64,000 nt of DNA from JAKZRT01 sp965247915 (GCA_965247915.1 OZ252048.1:186001-250000), one strand, 5' to 3'; shown: positions 27,425-35,157, counted from the stretch's first letter. Notes: generated from the letters alone by a model not told the origin. Translations and numbers: made by a program.

Positions 27425-27535
27425 GCAAGGCCTCTCCCCCACCCCCTCTCCGAGACGGAGAGGGGGAGCCGCCTCGCCGTTCTGGCGTTCTTCCCCCCTC
27501 CCGTGGGAGGGGGGCCAGGGGGGAGGCCGCCTGCA
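27425..27535. repeat. Palindromic intergenic repeat (two GC-rich hairpins)
   Basis: Between divergent nth and the Ada-like gene lie two perfect hairpins: CCCCCTCTCCG-AGA-CGGAGAGGGGG at 27442-27466 and CCCCCCTCCC-GT-GGGAGGGGGG at 27493-27514, with further C/G-rich flanks. A related stem (35158-35180) occurs after the ArsR gene. They look like repetitive extragenic palindromes; they do not code. Confidence 0.7.
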
Positions 27536-27612
27536 AAACTATAATGCGCAAGAATCGGATCGCGGAATGCCGCTGCCTCGCTTACGTTGGAGACAACGAA
27601 AGGCTAAGTCCG

Positions 27613-28449
27613 ATGAACGATATGTCCCATTCCTATCATTACGGCGTGATGCGCCGCGCCATCGAAGTGATCGACAGCGCCGACGGCTCCGATCTCACGC
27701 TCGACCAGATCGCGGCGCAAATGGGCATGAGCCCGGCGCATTTTCAACGGACGTTTTCGCGGTGGGTCGGCGTCAGCCCGAAAAAATATCAGCAATACCT
27801 GGCTCTGGACCACGCCAAGACCCTGTTGCGGGACAAGTTCACCACGCTGGCCACCGCCGATGCTGTCGGGCTTTCGGGCTCGTCGCGCCTGCACGACCTG
27901 TTTTTGACCTGGGAAGCGATGAGCCCCGGCGAATACGCCCTGCGCGGTCAGGGGCTGGCCGTGCGCTGGGGCTGGTTCGACGGACCTTTTGGCGAAATGA
28001 TCGTGGCGGCCACCGACCGGGGTGTCTGCGGCATCGGTTTTGTCGGCGACCTGGGCCGCGCGCGGGCGCTGGAAGACATCAGGGGGCGCTGGCCCCGCGC
28101 CGATTTTGTCGAAGATCACACAGCCCTTGCGCCGCGGGTCGCCAGTATCCTTGGCGGCGATGCGGCCAGCCTTCACCTGATCGGCGCGCCCTTCCAAATC
28201 AAAGTGTGGGAAGCACTTTTGCGCATCCCTTCCGGCAATGTCACCACCTATTCGGAAATTGCCGCCGCCAGCGGATCGCCGCGCGCGGTGCGGGCCGTGG
28301 GCTCGGCGGTGGGCCGCAACCCGGTTTCGTGGCTGATCCCCTGCCACCGGGCGCTTAGGAAATCGGGCGGTCTGGGCGGCTATCACTGGGGTCTGCCGGT
28401 CAAACGGGCGCTTCTGGCCTACGAATCGGCCCGCGCCGACGGGGTTTGA
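27613..28449 (+). CDS. Ada-like AraC regulator fused to O6-methylguanine-DNA methyltransferase
   Basis: A 278-residue fusion. Residues about 10-105 form an AraC-type double helix-turn-helix (LTLDQIAAQMGMSPAHFQRT, FSRWVGVSPKKYQQYL), and the C-terminal half is the suicide alkyltransferase with GNVTTYSEIAAASGSPRAVR and active-site NPVSWLIPCHRAL (PCHR, Cys near 241). The N-terminal zinc phosphotriester-repair domain of full Ada is absent, as in many alphaproteobacterial Ada variants. It repairs O6-alkylguanine and may regulate its own gene. ATG at 27613 begins the domain. Confidence 0.93.
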   Translation: MNDMSHSYHYGVMRRAIEVIDSADGSDLTLDQIAAQMGMSPAHFQRTFSRWVGVSPKKYQQYLALDHAKTLLRDKFTTLATADAVGLSGSSRLHDLFLTWEAMSPGEYALRGQGLAVRWGWFDGPFGEMIVAATDRGVCGIGFVGDLGRARALEDIRGRWPRADFVEDHTALAPRVASILGGDAASLHLIGAPFQIKVWEALLRIPSGNVTTYSEIAAASGSPRAVRAVGSAVGRNPVSWLIPCHRALRKSGGLGGYHWGLPVKRALLAYESARADGV

Positions 28450-28562
28450 TAGGCGATAACAGCGGAAACTCGCCGTCTGTCATTTAATATCAGCGGGCCG
28501 GTCAGTATACCCAGCCGCGAGCGTCACACCCCCGGCGCGAAATTTACGAATCGAGGTAAAAA

Positions 28563-29219
28563 ATGACCCGTACTCATACGACTGCGGCCTTTGCATTGAC
28601 TGCTGTGCTTGGCCTGACTGCCTGTGAAACCCCCATGCTGACCGACCCCAATGACCCGCGCGCGCGCACCAAAGACAGCGCCGTTGCCGGTGCCGTCCTT
28701 GGCGGGCTCTTTGGAAAAATAACCGGCGGCGATACATCCGATGTCGTCAAAGGCGCGATACTTGGCGGGGCCGCTGGCGCGGCCATCGGTTACAGCCTGG
28801 ACAAACAGACCGAAGAACTGCGCCGTGACATCGGCAACGGCGACGTCGAGATCATCAACACCGGCGAAGAGCTGATCGTGCGCATGCCGCAGGACATCCT
28901 GTTCGCCTTCGACAGCGACCGGGTGCGATCCGACCTGCGCCGCGATCTGGGCGTCTTGGCCGACAGCCTGTTCCGCTATCCCGACAGCATCGTCGATGTG
29001 GTCGGCCACACCGACAACATCGGCTCCGACAGCTATAACGATGCCCTGTCGCGCCGCCGTGCGTCTGCGATCGCGTCGGTCCTGATGAACGAAGGCGTGC
29101 GCTCGTCGCGTCTGCGGATCATCGGGCAGGGCCGGTTCGAACCCGTCGCCAGCAATTCAACCGCCGCTGGCCGCGCCCAGAACCGCCGGGTCGAGATCAT
29201 CATTCGCCCGACCAGCTGA
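28563..29219 (+). CDS. OmpA-family lipoprotein with glycine-zipper segment
   Basis: A 218-residue outer-membrane lipoprotein. Signal peptide with lipobox LTAC (Cys at 21), a glycine-zipper membrane-spanning part (AVAGAVLGGLFGKITGG, GAILGGAAGAAIGYSL) and a C-terminal OmpA-like peptidoglycan-binding domain (VVGHTDNIGSDSYNDALSRR, RLRIIGQGRFEP, RAQNRRVEI). Similar to the YiaD/Pal-like group. Monocistronic and followed by a strong stem at 29237-29262. Confidence 0.93.
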   Translation: MTRTHTTAAFALTAVLGLTACETPMLTDPNDPRARTKDSAVAGAVLGGLFGKITGGDTSDVVKGAILGGAAGAAIGYSLDKQTEELRRDIGNGDVEIINTGEELIVRMPQDILFAFDSDRVRSDLRRDLGVLADSLFRYPDSIVDVVGHTDNIGSDSYNDALSRRRASAIASVLMNEGVRSSRLRIIGQGRFEPVASNSTAAGRAQNRRVEIIIRPTS

Positions 29220-29236
29220 ATTTGATCGATCACGGG

Positions 29237-29262
29237 GTGGGGCCGGTAAATTCCGGCCCCAC
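29237..29262. terminator. Stem-loop between convergent genes
   Basis: GTGGGGCCGG-TAAATT-CCGGCCCCAC, a perfect 10-bp stem between the OmpA gene and the convergent hypothetical gene. No T-run follows on either strand, so it may act as a bidirectional but imperfect terminator or RNA-stabilising stem. Confidence 0.6.
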
Positions 29263-29288
29263 CAGCAGGCTGGCGCAAACCCGATCAC

Positions 29289-30050
29289 CTATTCGACGAG
29301 GACGTTGCCCAACACGCATTCGCCGCCAGCCGCCCGCGCCTTGACAGTGAACGCGCCGACCGTATTCTCATCGTTTTTCTTGCCGCGGATGTTGATCGTG
29401 TCGACGTCGGTGGCACTTCCGCATCTGAACCGGTTCGGTCTGGCTTCTAGCGAGTTGACGCCAACGGCATTGGCGAAAAAGACGCGATGCCGATTGCCCC
29501 GGCCGCAACAATTGATGATGATGTCCAGATCGAAGTCGATGCCGTTCGACGTTGAAACGTGGATTGGCATTTCAACGACCTGATCCAGCGCATCGACTCT
29601 GACAACATCGGCATCCGCGATTGTGGTGGCTCCGGGGCCGGTGCTGACCGCCGTGCCCGCAACCACGAATTTTCCGCCATCGCAGGGCTTGGTGCGCTCG
29701 CCGCTAAAACGGACCGTCTTCCACATGTCATTTCGAAACGTACCAAGGTCGGTTTGGTCCAGTGACACGGTGACGTCCTTGCGATCGCGGATCTCTATCT
29801 CGACTTTTACTTCCGCAAGCGGCGGTGGCGGGAACCCGTAGAGCAGAAGAACGTCAACCTCGCCGTCGAAAGCTTTGTCGCCGCAGGCGCGTGTGGTGTT
29901 CACATCGCCCGAAATCATCAGCCATGGCATTTGCACCCTGGGGGTCGTCGTGATCCCGGTCCCGAAAAACCCGCGCCGCCACAGAAACCCCGCCACACCG
30001 GCCGCCAGCGCAAAACCAACCACTGCAAGAATAAATGTAACCTGAGCCAT
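29289..30050 (-). CDS. Hypothetical protein with N-terminal membrane anchor
   Basis: Not recognised. The 253-residue product begins with one hydrophobic segment (VTFILAVVGFALAAGVAGFLW), after which a predicted extracytoplasmic beta-rich part follows with evenly spread Cys (RACGDKAF, KPCDGGKF, NCCGRG, FRCGSA, GECVLG). GGAGGGACAAT precedes the ATG, so translation is well supported. It reads as a secreted, disulfide-containing protein. Neighbours (OmpA lipoprotein convergent, DUF1330 remnant in the same direction) say nothing about its role. Confidence 0.7.
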   Translation of the reverse strand: MAQVTFILAVVGFALAAGVAGFLWRRGFFGTGITTTPRVQMPWLMISGDVNTTRACGDKAFDGEVDVLLLYGFPPPPLAEVKVEIEIRDRKDVTVSLDQTDLGTFRNDMWKTVRFSGERTKPCDGGKFVVAGTAVSTGPGATTIADADVVRVDALDQVVEMPIHVSTSNGIDFDLDIIINCCGRGNRHRVFFANAVGVNSLEARPNRFRCGSATDVDTINIRGKKNDENTVGAFTVKARAAGGECVLGNVLVE

Positions 30051-30078
30051 ATTGTCCCTCCTGAAATCACTGCCGCTC

Positions 30079-30438
30079 TTATACAGTCAGTTCCTGCCAA
30101 TCGCGAAATTTGGCGTCTGATCGCGGGCCTTCGCCAGGCGCGCGGCGACCCATCGCCTCATAGGCCATCATCCGCTGATCCGAGCCTTCTTCGCGCAACG
30201 ACACCAGCGCTCGATATTCGTCGGAATTGTGCTAGGTATCGAGCTTTTCCATCGATTCGAATTCAATCACGAACACCATCTGATGGTCGGCGTTTTCTCC
30301 GTTCAGCACTTTGGGCTGGGTACCAACTGCGACAGGTCTTGCGCCGTATTTGGCGCCCACGGACCGCGTTTTTGTCAGGTAATTTTCAAATTTCTCTTTG
30401 TCGGTCACGGTCACCTCTGAAATCATATAGGCTGTCAT
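30079..30438 (-). pseudogene. DUF1330 domain protein interrupted by an amber codon
   Basis: The 119-codon frame begins MTAYMISEVTVTDKEKFENY and reads KYGARPVAVGTQPKVLNGEN, MVFVIEFESMEKLDT, then TAG at 30232-30234, then HNSDEYRALVSLREEGSDQR to a TAA at 30079. The part after TAG is the expected DUF1330 continuation, where Trp precedes H/Y-NSDEY, so TGG has changed to TAG. The product would lose the last 50 of about 119 residues. DUF1330 is a ferredoxin-like fold family of unknown function. Divergent from an HxlR regulator. Confidence 0.8.
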
Positions 30439-30498
30439 TGGTATGTCCTTTCTAAGTGGTTTTGGATCGCGATTGTCGGTCGGTTGACTTTATGTATT

Positions 30499-30530
30499 AA
30501 AGTGATAACTTTAGTTAATAAAGTAACTTT
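30499..30530. promoter_or_regulatory. Paired dyads between DUF1330 remnant and HxlR gene, possible operator
   Basis: AAAGT-GATA-ACTTT at 30499-30512 and AAAGT-A-ACTTT at 30520-30530 lie in the AT-rich divergent intergenic region. Repeated half-sites AAAGT/ACTTT next to an HxlR gene suggest an autoregulatory operator; this is inference. Confidence 0.5.
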
Positions 30531-30544
30531 TTTGTGAGGACGTG

Positions 30545-31204
30545 ATGGCACATAGCCGCAGCTACAACCTGCTTTGCCCTATTTCGCGCGCGCTGGATCA
30601 TGTTGGCGACCGTTGGGCGCTGTTGATCCTTCGCGACCTCCATGCCGGTCCCGCACGTTTCAAAGATCTGCAAACCGGCCTTGCCGGCATCGCATCAAAC
30701 CTGCTGGCGGACCGGTTGCGCGCGCTGGAAGCCAGCGGTCTCGTTCAGAAAATCCAGTCAGAATTCGGCGTATCTTTGTACTCCCTGACCCGGCGGGGCG
30801 AGAAAACCGATCAGCTGTTGTTCGAACTTGCCCGCTTTGGCGGGCAGATGCCGCACCCGTCAAGAATTCGAAAAACCGGCAATCTTAGAACTGTCGCAGT
30901 CTCGCTTGGAACGGCTTGCAAAAGGTCGGTCGGGCCGGATCACAATTTCACGGCGACGCTGATGATCGACCAGGAAGCGTTTCAAATGACTGCCCGGGAC
31001 TGTGATGCTCAAATTCGCGCCGGTGCCGCAAAAAACCCCGATGTGATCATGACCACTTCCTATGAACCGATCATGGCACTGGCCGACGGCGACATGGCGC
31101 AAAGTGAATTCGTTTCAAACCATGTTACGCTCGACGTCATAACGCCCGGCAAGGAAACTGAATTCATCGAACTACTGTCCCGCGCCATTCGGCAATTTGA
31201 CTAA
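30545..31204 (+). CDS. HxlR-family transcriptional regulator with SCP2-like C-terminal domain
   Basis: A 219-residue protein. The N-terminal 100 residues form the HxlR winged helix (CPISRALDHVGDRWALLILR, RFKDLQTGLAGIASNLLADR, LRALEASGLVQK), and residues about 125-219 resemble an SCP2-like sterol/lipid-binding domain (DHNFTATLMIDQEAF, PDVIMTTSYEPIMALADGD). This two-domain combination is common in actinobacteria and alphaproteobacteria; it likely senses a hydrophobic ligand. ATG at 30545 has GAGG upstream; GTG at 30542 is an alternative. Divergent from the DUF1330 remnant. Confidence 0.88.
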   Translation: MAHSRSYNLLCPISRALDHVGDRWALLILRDLHAGPARFKDLQTGLAGIASNLLADRLRALEASGLVQKIQSEFGVSLYSLTRRGEKTDQLLFELARFGGQMPHPSRIRKTGNLRTVAVSLGTACKRSVGPDHNFTATLMIDQEAFQMTARDCDAQIRAGAAKNPDVIMTTSYEPIMALADGDMAQSEFVSNHVTLDVITPGKETEFIELLSRAIRQFD

Positions 31205-31332
31205 AATTGATCCGTGCGCGTGGATGTCTGATTTGTCGGGTTTGGCAGACGACCGGCGGGCGCAGAACCAAAGTCGCTCCTGCGTTGGAACGCCTCTTTT
31301 TCATGGCTCTGATCGTGAGTGCCGCGCAGTCG

Positions 31333-31563
31333 TCAAAGAAACCCTCTGCCAGCGCAGACCGTGCAGCGCGCCGTTTTGCGCCCAAAACAACCCGAACAGA
31401 CATCCATCCGCGCGTGCGCGTCTGGCCCCACCTGCACCCGCACCATGCCTTTGCCGCCGCAGATCGGACAGGGACTGTTGCCGGTCCCCCGGCACCGGTT
31501 GCACCGCCTCAGCGGCGGGTCGGTGTTGGCTTTTGACCGTCTGGGGAGTCCGGGTCGGGCCAT
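31333..31563 (-). CDS. Small DnaJ-like cysteine-rich zinc-finger protein
   Basis: A 76-residue protein with paired Cys-x-x-Cys-x-Gly-x-Gly repeats as in the DnaJ zinc-finger domain: CNRCRGTG, CPICGGKG, CSGCFG and CTVCAGRG. There is no J domain. GAGG five bases upstream of the ATG supports translation. The repeats would bind two zinc ions. Codes on the strand opposite the preceding HxlR gene; followed on the same strand after a terminator by the F0 ATP synthase operon upstream of it. Confidence 0.72.
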   Translation of the reverse strand: MARPGLPRRSKANTDPPLRRCNRCRGTGNSPCPICGGKGMVRVQVGPDAHARMDVCSGCFGRKTARCTVCAGRGFL

Positions 31564-31648
31564 TCCGGCCTCGTGATAAGTATCTGGCGTTCCCTATCAC
31601 GTTGCCGGCTGCAACAAAACCAGTGCCCCGGCCGGCGCGGAAGACAAC

Positions 31649-31676
31649 AAAAAACCCGGGGCCGAAGGGTCCCGGG
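31649..31676 (-). terminator. Rho-independent terminator of the F0 ATP synthase operon
   Basis: On the minus strand CCCGGGACC-CTTC-GGCCCCGGG is followed by six T; one A-C mismatch in a 9-bp stem. It lies about 26 bases after the atpF stop. Confidence 0.87.
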
Positions 31677-31702
31677 CAATTGGCTTTGGCGCGTTTCGCT
31701 GC

Positions 31703-32260
31703 TCAGTGCAGGCGGTCTTTAACTTCCTTGATCGACGCCTCATTCAGCGCATCCGCCTCGGCCGCCGTTATCGACCCGGCCATGACCCTGGCGGCGGCGG
31801 CCACCGCCACCTCGATGGCCCGGTCGCGCACTTCCCTGACCGCCGCGGCCTGGGCGCTCACGATCTGGTCCTCGGCCGCCTGCAGCCGCCGTTCGATCGA
31901 CGCGGCCAGCGCCGCCCTGGCCTCGTCGGCGGCCTCCTCGGCCTCAACCTTGGCGCGGTCGATGATCTTCTGCGCCTGCGCCTCGACTTCGCGGCTCTTG
32001 CGCTCGTAACTCGCCAGAAGCGTCTGCGCCTCTTCGCGCAGCGCCTTGGCCTCGTTCAGTTCGCCCCTGATGCCCTCGGCCCGCTTGTCCAACAAGCCGG
32101 TCAACAGCCCCGGCACTTTGAGGTAGACCAGAACGCCGACAAACAAGAGAAACGCCAGCAGCACGATGAAGTTGGTATTGCGCAGCGATATGAACGGACC
32201 CGACGCCGCGACGGCGGGCGATGCCGCCAGGATCATCAGAATGCTTGAGATTCGCATCAT
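31703..32260 (-). CDS. atpF: ATP synthase F0 subunit b
   Basis: A 185-residue peripheral-stalk subunit. One N-terminal membrane segment (NTNFIVLLAFLLFVGVLVYL) is followed by a long charged helix/coiled coil (AKALREEAQTLLASYERKSR, VEAQAQKIIDRAKVEAEEAA). The N-terminus MMRISSILMILAASPAVAAS looks like a cleavable signal peptide. Last gene of atpI-B-E-F'-F and directly after the b' gene. Confidence 0.93.
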   Translation of the reverse strand: MMRISSILMILAASPAVAASGPFISLRNTNFIVLLAFLLFVGVLVYLKVPGLLTGLLDKRAEGIRGELNEAKALREEAQTLLASYERKSREVEAQAQKIIDRAKVEAEEAADEARAALAASIERRLQAAEDQIVSAQAAAVREVRDRAIEVAVAAAARVMAGSITAAEADALNEASIKEVKDRLH

Positions 32261-32800
32261 CTACCCTTTCAGCCTTTGCGCGACGGCGCGGCTGACCGCA
32301 GCGCTGTCCGCCTTGCCGCCAAGCGCCGCGACAATGGCCGCCGCCGCGTCGCGCGCCACCTGGTCCACAGCCGCCAGCGCGCCGGCGCGTACCTCGGCAA
32401 TCGCGGCCTTGGATTGACCGGTCTTTTCGGCGATCTGCGCGTCGGCCACCACAAGTGCGGCATCCAGGTTTTTGTGAATGTCGGCGCGCGTCGCGGCGGC
32501 AATCTCGCTCGCCTGCACGCGGGCCTCGGCCAGCGCCTTCAAATAGGCCTCCTCGGCCTCGACCGCCCGTTGTTTCAGCTCTTCAGCGGCGGCAATGTCG
32601 CCCGATATGGTGCCCGCCCGGTCGGACAATATCCCCGCGATCCGGGGCAGTGCGACGCGCGCCAGCACGAAATAGATCACCACCAGCGTCACCACCAACC
32701 AGAACATCTGATTGGGGAAGGTGGTGAAATCAATCTGCGGCATGCCCGGCGCTTCGGCCGCGTGTTCCAGCGCCTCGGCGGTGGTGGTTTCAGATGCCAT
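32261..32800 (-). CDS. atpG: ATP synthase F0 subunit b'
   Basis: A 179-residue second stalk subunit found with b in photosynthetic bacteria and their relatives. A cytoplasmic N-terminal extension rich in Ala/Glu precedes the membrane segment (QMFWLVVTLVVIYFVLARVA) and an Ala/Glu coiled coil. Stop codon adjoins the atpF start. A separate b' gene supports an alphaproteobacterial origin. Confidence 0.93.
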   Translation of the reverse strand: MASETTTAEALEHAAEAPGMPQIDFTTFPNQMFWLVVTLVVIYFVLARVALPRIAGILSDRAGTISGDIAAAEELKQRAVEAEEAYLKALAEARVQASEIAAATRADIHKNLDAALVVADAQIAEKTGQSKAAIAEVRAGALAAVDQVARDAAAAIVAALGGKADSAAVSRAVAQRLKG

Positions 32801-32827
32801 GTCGTCCTCCGTGTCCCATGTGTGACA

Positions 32828-32847
32828 CCGGGGGGCGTTCCCCCCGG
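32828..32847 (-). promoter_or_regulatory. Intercistronic hairpin downstream of atpE
   Basis: CCGGGGGG-CGTT-CCCCCCGG, a perfect 8-bp stem, between atpE and the b' gene. No T-run, so not a classical terminator; it would sit at the 3' end of a processed atpE message. Confidence 0.65.
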
Positions 32848-32869
32848 CCCGTAAGGATCGAAAGCGCGG

Positions 32870-33106
32870 TCAGACCGCGAACATCAACAGAAGCGCGACC
32901 AGGAACGAGAAAATCCCCAGCGCCTCGGAAAACGCGATGCCGATGAACATCGTCGCGGTCTGGCCACCCGCCGCCGACGGGTTCCTGAGCGCCCCGGAAA
33001 GGAAGTTGCCAACCACGTGGCCCACACCCACGGCGGCGCCGCCCATGCCGGTACAGGCCAGACCGGCGCCGATATAGGCCCCCATTTGTACGATATCGCC
33101 TTCCAT
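32870..33106 (-). CDS. atpE: ATP synthase F0 subunit c
   Basis: A 78-residue hairpin proteolipid forming the rotor ring. Two membrane helices: GAYIGAGLACTGMGGAAVGV with the glycine-rich packing motif, and TMFIGIAFSEALGIFSFLVA with the ion-carrying Glu in FSEALG. AGGAG lies ahead of the ATG. Perfect hairpins lie on both sides of this gene in the intercistronic gaps. Confidence 0.97.
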   Translation of the reverse strand: MEGDIVQMGAYIGAGLACTGMGGAAVGVGHVVGNFLSGALRNPSAAGGQTATMFIGIAFSEALGIFSFLVALLLMFAV

Positions 33107-33153
33107 GTCTTTTCTCCTTACGATGGAATTCCGTTTGTTTGTTCGGTCGGTCG

Positions 33154-33179
33154 GTAAGGCGGGGTTAACCCCGCCTTAC
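33154..33179 (-). promoter_or_regulatory. Perfect 26-bp palindrome between atpB and atpE
   Basis: GTAAGGCGGGGTT followed by its exact reverse complement AACCCCGCCTTAC lies between the atpB stop and the atpE leader. In RNA it forms a long stem with a minimal loop. It starts two bases from the atpB stop and has only TT after it on the minus side. Confidence 0.75.
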
Positions 33180-33180
33180 G

Positions 33181-34032
33181 TTAATGATGCGGATGCAGCG
33201 CATCCTTCAGATAGACACACGTCAGAATTGCAAACACATAGGCCTGGATAAAGCTCACCAGCACCTCCAAAGCATAGATCGCCGCAATCGCCAGAATACT
33301 GACCGGGGCGATAGCCCAAAGTGCTGCAAAGGCCGCGAAAACCTTGATCACCGCGTGACCGGCCATCATGTTGCCGGCCAGACGGATCGAATGGCTGACC
33401 GGGCGGACGAAATAGCTGATGACCTCGATCAGCGCCAGGATCGGCCTGAGCGGCAGCGGCGCCGCCGAAATCCAGTACACCCCCAGAAAGCCAAAGCCAT
33501 TCAGCACGAACCCCAGGATCGTGACGGTCATAAACACCGCCATCGCCATCACCACGGTCACCGCAATGTGGCTGGTGGTGGTGAACGACATCGGGATCAG
33601 GCCCAGGAAGTTGGCGAAGACGATGAAGAGGAACAGCGTCATGACATAAGGGAAGAATTTCACCCCTTCCTTGCCCGTGATATCCTCGACCATCTTGTAG
33701 ATCAGCCCGTAGGCCAGCTCGGCAATCGACTGCAGCCGCCCCGGCACCAGCGCCCGGCGGCGCGAGCCCACCACCATCAGCCCGATCACGCATAAGATCG
33801 CGATGCCCATCCACAGGGTCACGTTGGTGGGCGTGTACCAAAAGATCGCATCACCCCCGAACAGCGGCTTGACGATAAACTGGTCCATCGGGTGGAACGC
33901 CAGTTCGCCGGGTTTGACACTGAAGACCGCGATCGCCAGCAGCACAATCGTTACGCCAAACAGGATATAGGCCAGAATGCGGCTCTCGGCACCGGACTTG
34001 TCCGCGCTCACGGTCGACTTGCTGTCCGCCAT
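33181..34032 (-). CDS. atpB: ATP synthase F0 subunit a
   Basis: A 283-residue polytopic subunit forming the proton half-channels. The essential arginine is in PVSHSIRLAGNMMAGH near 214, and the family stretches PMSFTTTSHIAVTVVMA and FIQAYVFAILTCVYL follow. Five or six membrane segments are visible. Two bases separate its ATG from the atpI stop. Confidence 0.97.
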   Translation of the reverse strand: MADSKSTVSADKSGAESRILAYILFGVTIVLLAIAVFSVKPGELAFHPMDQFIVKPLFGGDAIFWYTPTNVTLWMGIAILCVIGLMVVGSRRRALVPGRLQSIAELAYGLIYKMVEDITGKEGVKFFPYVMTLFLFIVFANFLGLIPMSFTTTSHIAVTVVMAMAVFMTVTILGFVLNGFGFLGVYWISAAPLPLRPILALIEVISYFVRPVSHSIRLAGNMMAGHAVIKVFAAFAALWAIAPVSILAIAAIYALEVLVSFIQAYVFAILTCVYLKDALHPHH

Positions 34033-34034
34033 TC

Positions 34035-34361
34035 CTAGTCCCCCTTCTTGCGCGCGTCGTGCGCCGCCTGATCTGCCTGAACTTCGCGTGCTGTGCGCAT
34101 CATCGTGCGCACCCCGGCCGCAAAGCCCAAGAGCACAAACACCACCAGAAAGATCGGCAGGGTGCCCAAGAGCGCGTCCAGCCCGTATCCAATGGCAAAG
34201 CCAATGACGATGCCCGCCACCAGCTCGATCACCATCCGCCAGCCCAGATGGGCCTGGCTATAATGCTCGTCCGCGCGGGGCTCGGGCGCTTGGCGTTCCT
34301 TCAGCGCATCCAGCCGGTCGTCGAGCTTTTTCAGGCGCTCGTCATCCGGTCCGTTGGCCAT
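34035..34361 (-). CDS. atpI: AtpZ/AtpI-family ATP synthase assembly protein
   Basis: A 108-residue protein with an acidic cytoplasmic N-terminus (DDERLKKLDDRLDALKERQA) and two membrane segments (IELVAGIVIGFAIGYGLDAL, TLPIFLVVFVLLGFAAGV). It begins the F0 operon, as AtpI does, and helps c-ring assembly or ion supply. AGGGGG precedes the ATG at 34361. Confidence 0.9.
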   Translation of the reverse strand: MANGPDDERLKKLDDRLDALKERQAPEPRADEHYSQAHLGWRMVIELVAGIVIGFAIGYGLDALLGTLPIFLVVFVLLGFAAGVRTMMRTAREVQADQAAHDARKKGD

Positions 34362-34813
34362 CAATGCCCCCTTTAGACAGTTGGGTGTAGATAGGCTTGG
34401 GAGGGGGTCGGAGTCAATACGACTGTTTTTGGCGTAACAGTTTGTATTTAGACAGAAAACGCCGGTACAACACGTCACCGAATGTGCAGTGTATATTCAA
34501 CCGGATGGTTGAGGAATGGCCCCACTACATCGTCGTCAACACCTCCGTTGTGCAGATGCGTCTCGCATACAAATTCTTTGGCACGGGCGACCAGCCCGGG
34601 CCGCGCCCGACCCTCCCCGCGGGAGGGCGCATTGCAACGTTTCATATGGCGGCACGCCCGGGGGGTTCGTGGGACGATAAAGCGCATCGATCCGGCGTTT
34701 CAAAGCGCCCATCCAGGGTCGGGCGCGGCCCTCAGTTGCGCTCATTTGCTATCGTCCGCCCTGTCCGACTTTGCGGTCTTTCTTACGCCATCCACCCGCA
34801 CTACTCTCCCCCC
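34362..34813. other. Intergenic region with a repeat-like element
   Basis: This 452-base gap lies between divergent atpI and ArsR genes. Its right half is an element with inverted ends (described separately at 34598-34731). The left part (34362-34597) must hold the atp promoter; no clear consensus or coding sequence was recognised there. Confidence 0.5.
34598..34731. repeat. 134-bp element with 17-bp inverted ends (MITE/REP-like)
   Basis: GGGCCGCGCCCGACCCT at 34598-34614 recurs as its exact reverse complement at 34715-34731. Inside, CCCTCCCCGCGGGAGGG at 34611-34627 forms a further palindrome. No coding sequence and no evident target duplication. Looks like a non-autonomous mobile element or extragenic palindrome. 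Confidence 0.65.
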
Positions 34814-35140
34814 ATGCCCAACCCCCTCGACACCACCTTCGCCGCCCTCGCCGACCCGACCCGGCGGGCGATTTTGGTCATGCTGCTCGAAGACGACATG
34901 GCGGTGACCGACGTGGCCGAGCCCTTCGCGATGTCGCTGGCGGCGATATCCAAGCACCTGGGCATCCTGACCCGAGCCGGCCTGATCAGCCAGGAAAAAC
35001 GCGGACGGGTGAAATGGTGCAAGCTCGAACCCGACGCGCTGCGCGATGCAAGCATCTGGATGCAGAGCTTCGGCCAGTTCGAGGCGGTCAACCTCGATGC
35101 CTTCGAGCGGTTTCTCGAGGCCGAGGACCTGGGCGATTAA
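34814..35140 (+). CDS. ArsR-family transcriptional regulator
   Basis: A 108-residue winged-helix protein: DTTFAALADPTRRAILVMLL is the family opening, MSLAAISKHLGILTRAGLIS is the recognition helix region and KRGRVKWCKLEPDAL the wing. No Cys pair of the metal-sensing CxC type is seen, so it may respond to another signal or partner, as in the SRPBCC-associated ArsR group. Stands alone, followed by a palindrome. Confidence 0.9.
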   Translation: MPNPLDTTFAALADPTRRAILVMLLEDDMAVTDVAEPFAMSLAAISKHLGILTRAGLISQEKRGRVKWCKLEPDALRDASIWMQSFGQFEAVNLDAFERFLEAEDLGD

Positions 35141-35157
35141 CCCCGCGCAATGCGGCC

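Noticed and set aside
27425..27535. GC-rich palindromes between nth and the Ada-like gene considered as a CRISPR or tandem-repeat array.
   Set aside because: There are only two unlike hairpins, with no regular spacers.
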